From positions 1,860,001 to 1,924,000 of the forward strand of contig NZ_CP019304.1 in assembly GCF_001969265.1 (NCBI RefSeq): a stretch of DNA of 64,000 nucleotides, read 5' to 3'. Both the position numbers and the translations under genes were made by a program. The stretch is from Arthrobacter sp. QXT-31. Lineage in GTDB: Bacteria > Actinomycetota > Actinomycetes > Actinomycetales > Micrococcaceae. How positions within the stretch are numbered: position 1 is the stretch's first letter; each line of letters opens with the position of its first letter. Below the pieces are notes generated by a model that saw nothing but the letters and a program-made list of their open reading frames with translations, searched no databases and had not been told where the DNA came from. This document shows, piece after piece, positions 63,843-64,000 of this stretch.

Positions 63843-64000
63843 ATGGCTCGCAGCCCTGAAGAATCGCTCAAAGCGACTTTGGGGAGGGTGGCCCCGGGGA
63901 CCGCGTTGCGGGACGGCCTGGAACGCATTCTCCGCGGACGCACCGGCGCGCTGATCGTGCTCGGCTCGGACCGGACCATCGACTCGATCTGTTCGGGCGG
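63843..64000 (+). CDS. disA: DNA integrity scanning protein DisA, diadenylate cyclase (5' part)
   Basis: The first 52 codons are present and the frame runs off the window. GAAGGG lies 9 bases before the [41 protein letters not shown] in two parts is the start of the DisA DAC domain, which makes c-di-AMP and pauses at branched DNA. DisA next to radA is a common gene neighbourhood; here radA, fabF and prfC intervene. Confidence 0.93.
   Translation, partial: MARSPEESLKATLGRVAPGTALRDGLERILRGRTGALIVLGSDRTIDSICSG

Overview
The window is high-GC actinobacterial chromosome, most likely from Arthrobacter or Pseudarthrobacter (Micrococcaceae). The basis is strong G/C third-position bias, frequent GTG and TTG starts, a copper amine oxidase almost identical (from memory) to Arthrobacter globiformis phenylethylamine oxidase (AGAO), and an extradiol dioxygenase of the Arthrobacter/Brevibacterium homoprotocatechuate type. 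I see no phage, transposase, plasmid or CRISPR locus.

Layout. (1) 0-6.3 kb: end of a lactonase-type beta-propeller gene, a secreted alpha-amylase, 4-alpha-glucanotransferase (malQ) and a small lipoprotein. (2) 6.3-14.9 kb: a fructan-use locus with a secreted GH32 enzyme, a LacI repressor, a three-gene fructose-type ABC importer and a PfkB kinase. Two promoters of matching layout each carry a TGACAACGTTGTC-type operator at the start of transcription, and a near-copy lies over the repressor start. (3) 14.9-21.4 kb: a VOC protein, then urease genes ureABCEFGD followed by a nickel permease, all leftward. (4) 21.5-26.5 kb: LacI plus cysteine hydrolase, a stand-alone glutamyl-tRNA reductase, an HtrA-like lipoprotein protease and tRNA-Lys. 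(5) 26.7-33.9 kb: phosphate region with a candidate structured RNA, a DUF47 regulator with a Pit transporter, and leftward pstSCAB under a PHO-box-like element. (6) 33.9-44.4 kb: flavin reductase, DUF1761 protein, copper amine oxidase with its regulator, a PLP enzyme with an AraC regulator, glutamate dehydrogenase, an AmiS/UreI channel and an amino acid permease. (7) 44.6-57.8 kb: homoprotocatechuate meta-cleavage cluster, with a divergent flavoprotein ring hydroxylase and the operon hpaG-like, gntR, hpaE, hpaD, hpaH, hpaI, gabD, MFS transporter, aldehyde dehydrogenase. (8) 57.9-64 kb: an aromatic-acid-exporter-like membrane protein and housekeeping genes radA, a lone fabF, prfC and the start of disA.

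How the genes fit together. Much of the window handles nitrogen and carbon from polymers, urea and aromatic amines. Amine oxidase would release ammonia and an arylacetaldehyde. After oxidation and ring hydroxylation, the aromatic acid could enter the hpa operon and leave as pyruvate and succinate. Urease and amine oxidase supply ammonium, which glutamate dehydrogenase can assimilate.

The least usual items are: an HpaG-position protein that fuses an FAH domain to an RraA-like domain instead of a second FAH domain; a GH32 enzyme whose propeller holds a beta-sandwich module that itself holds a second copy of the module; a roughly 95-nt structured RNA candidate with its own promoter-like sequence upstream of DUF47-pit; a family of paired hairpins with the loop GAGCTTGCGA; and an in-frame 4 x 18 bp expansion in the amine oxidase.
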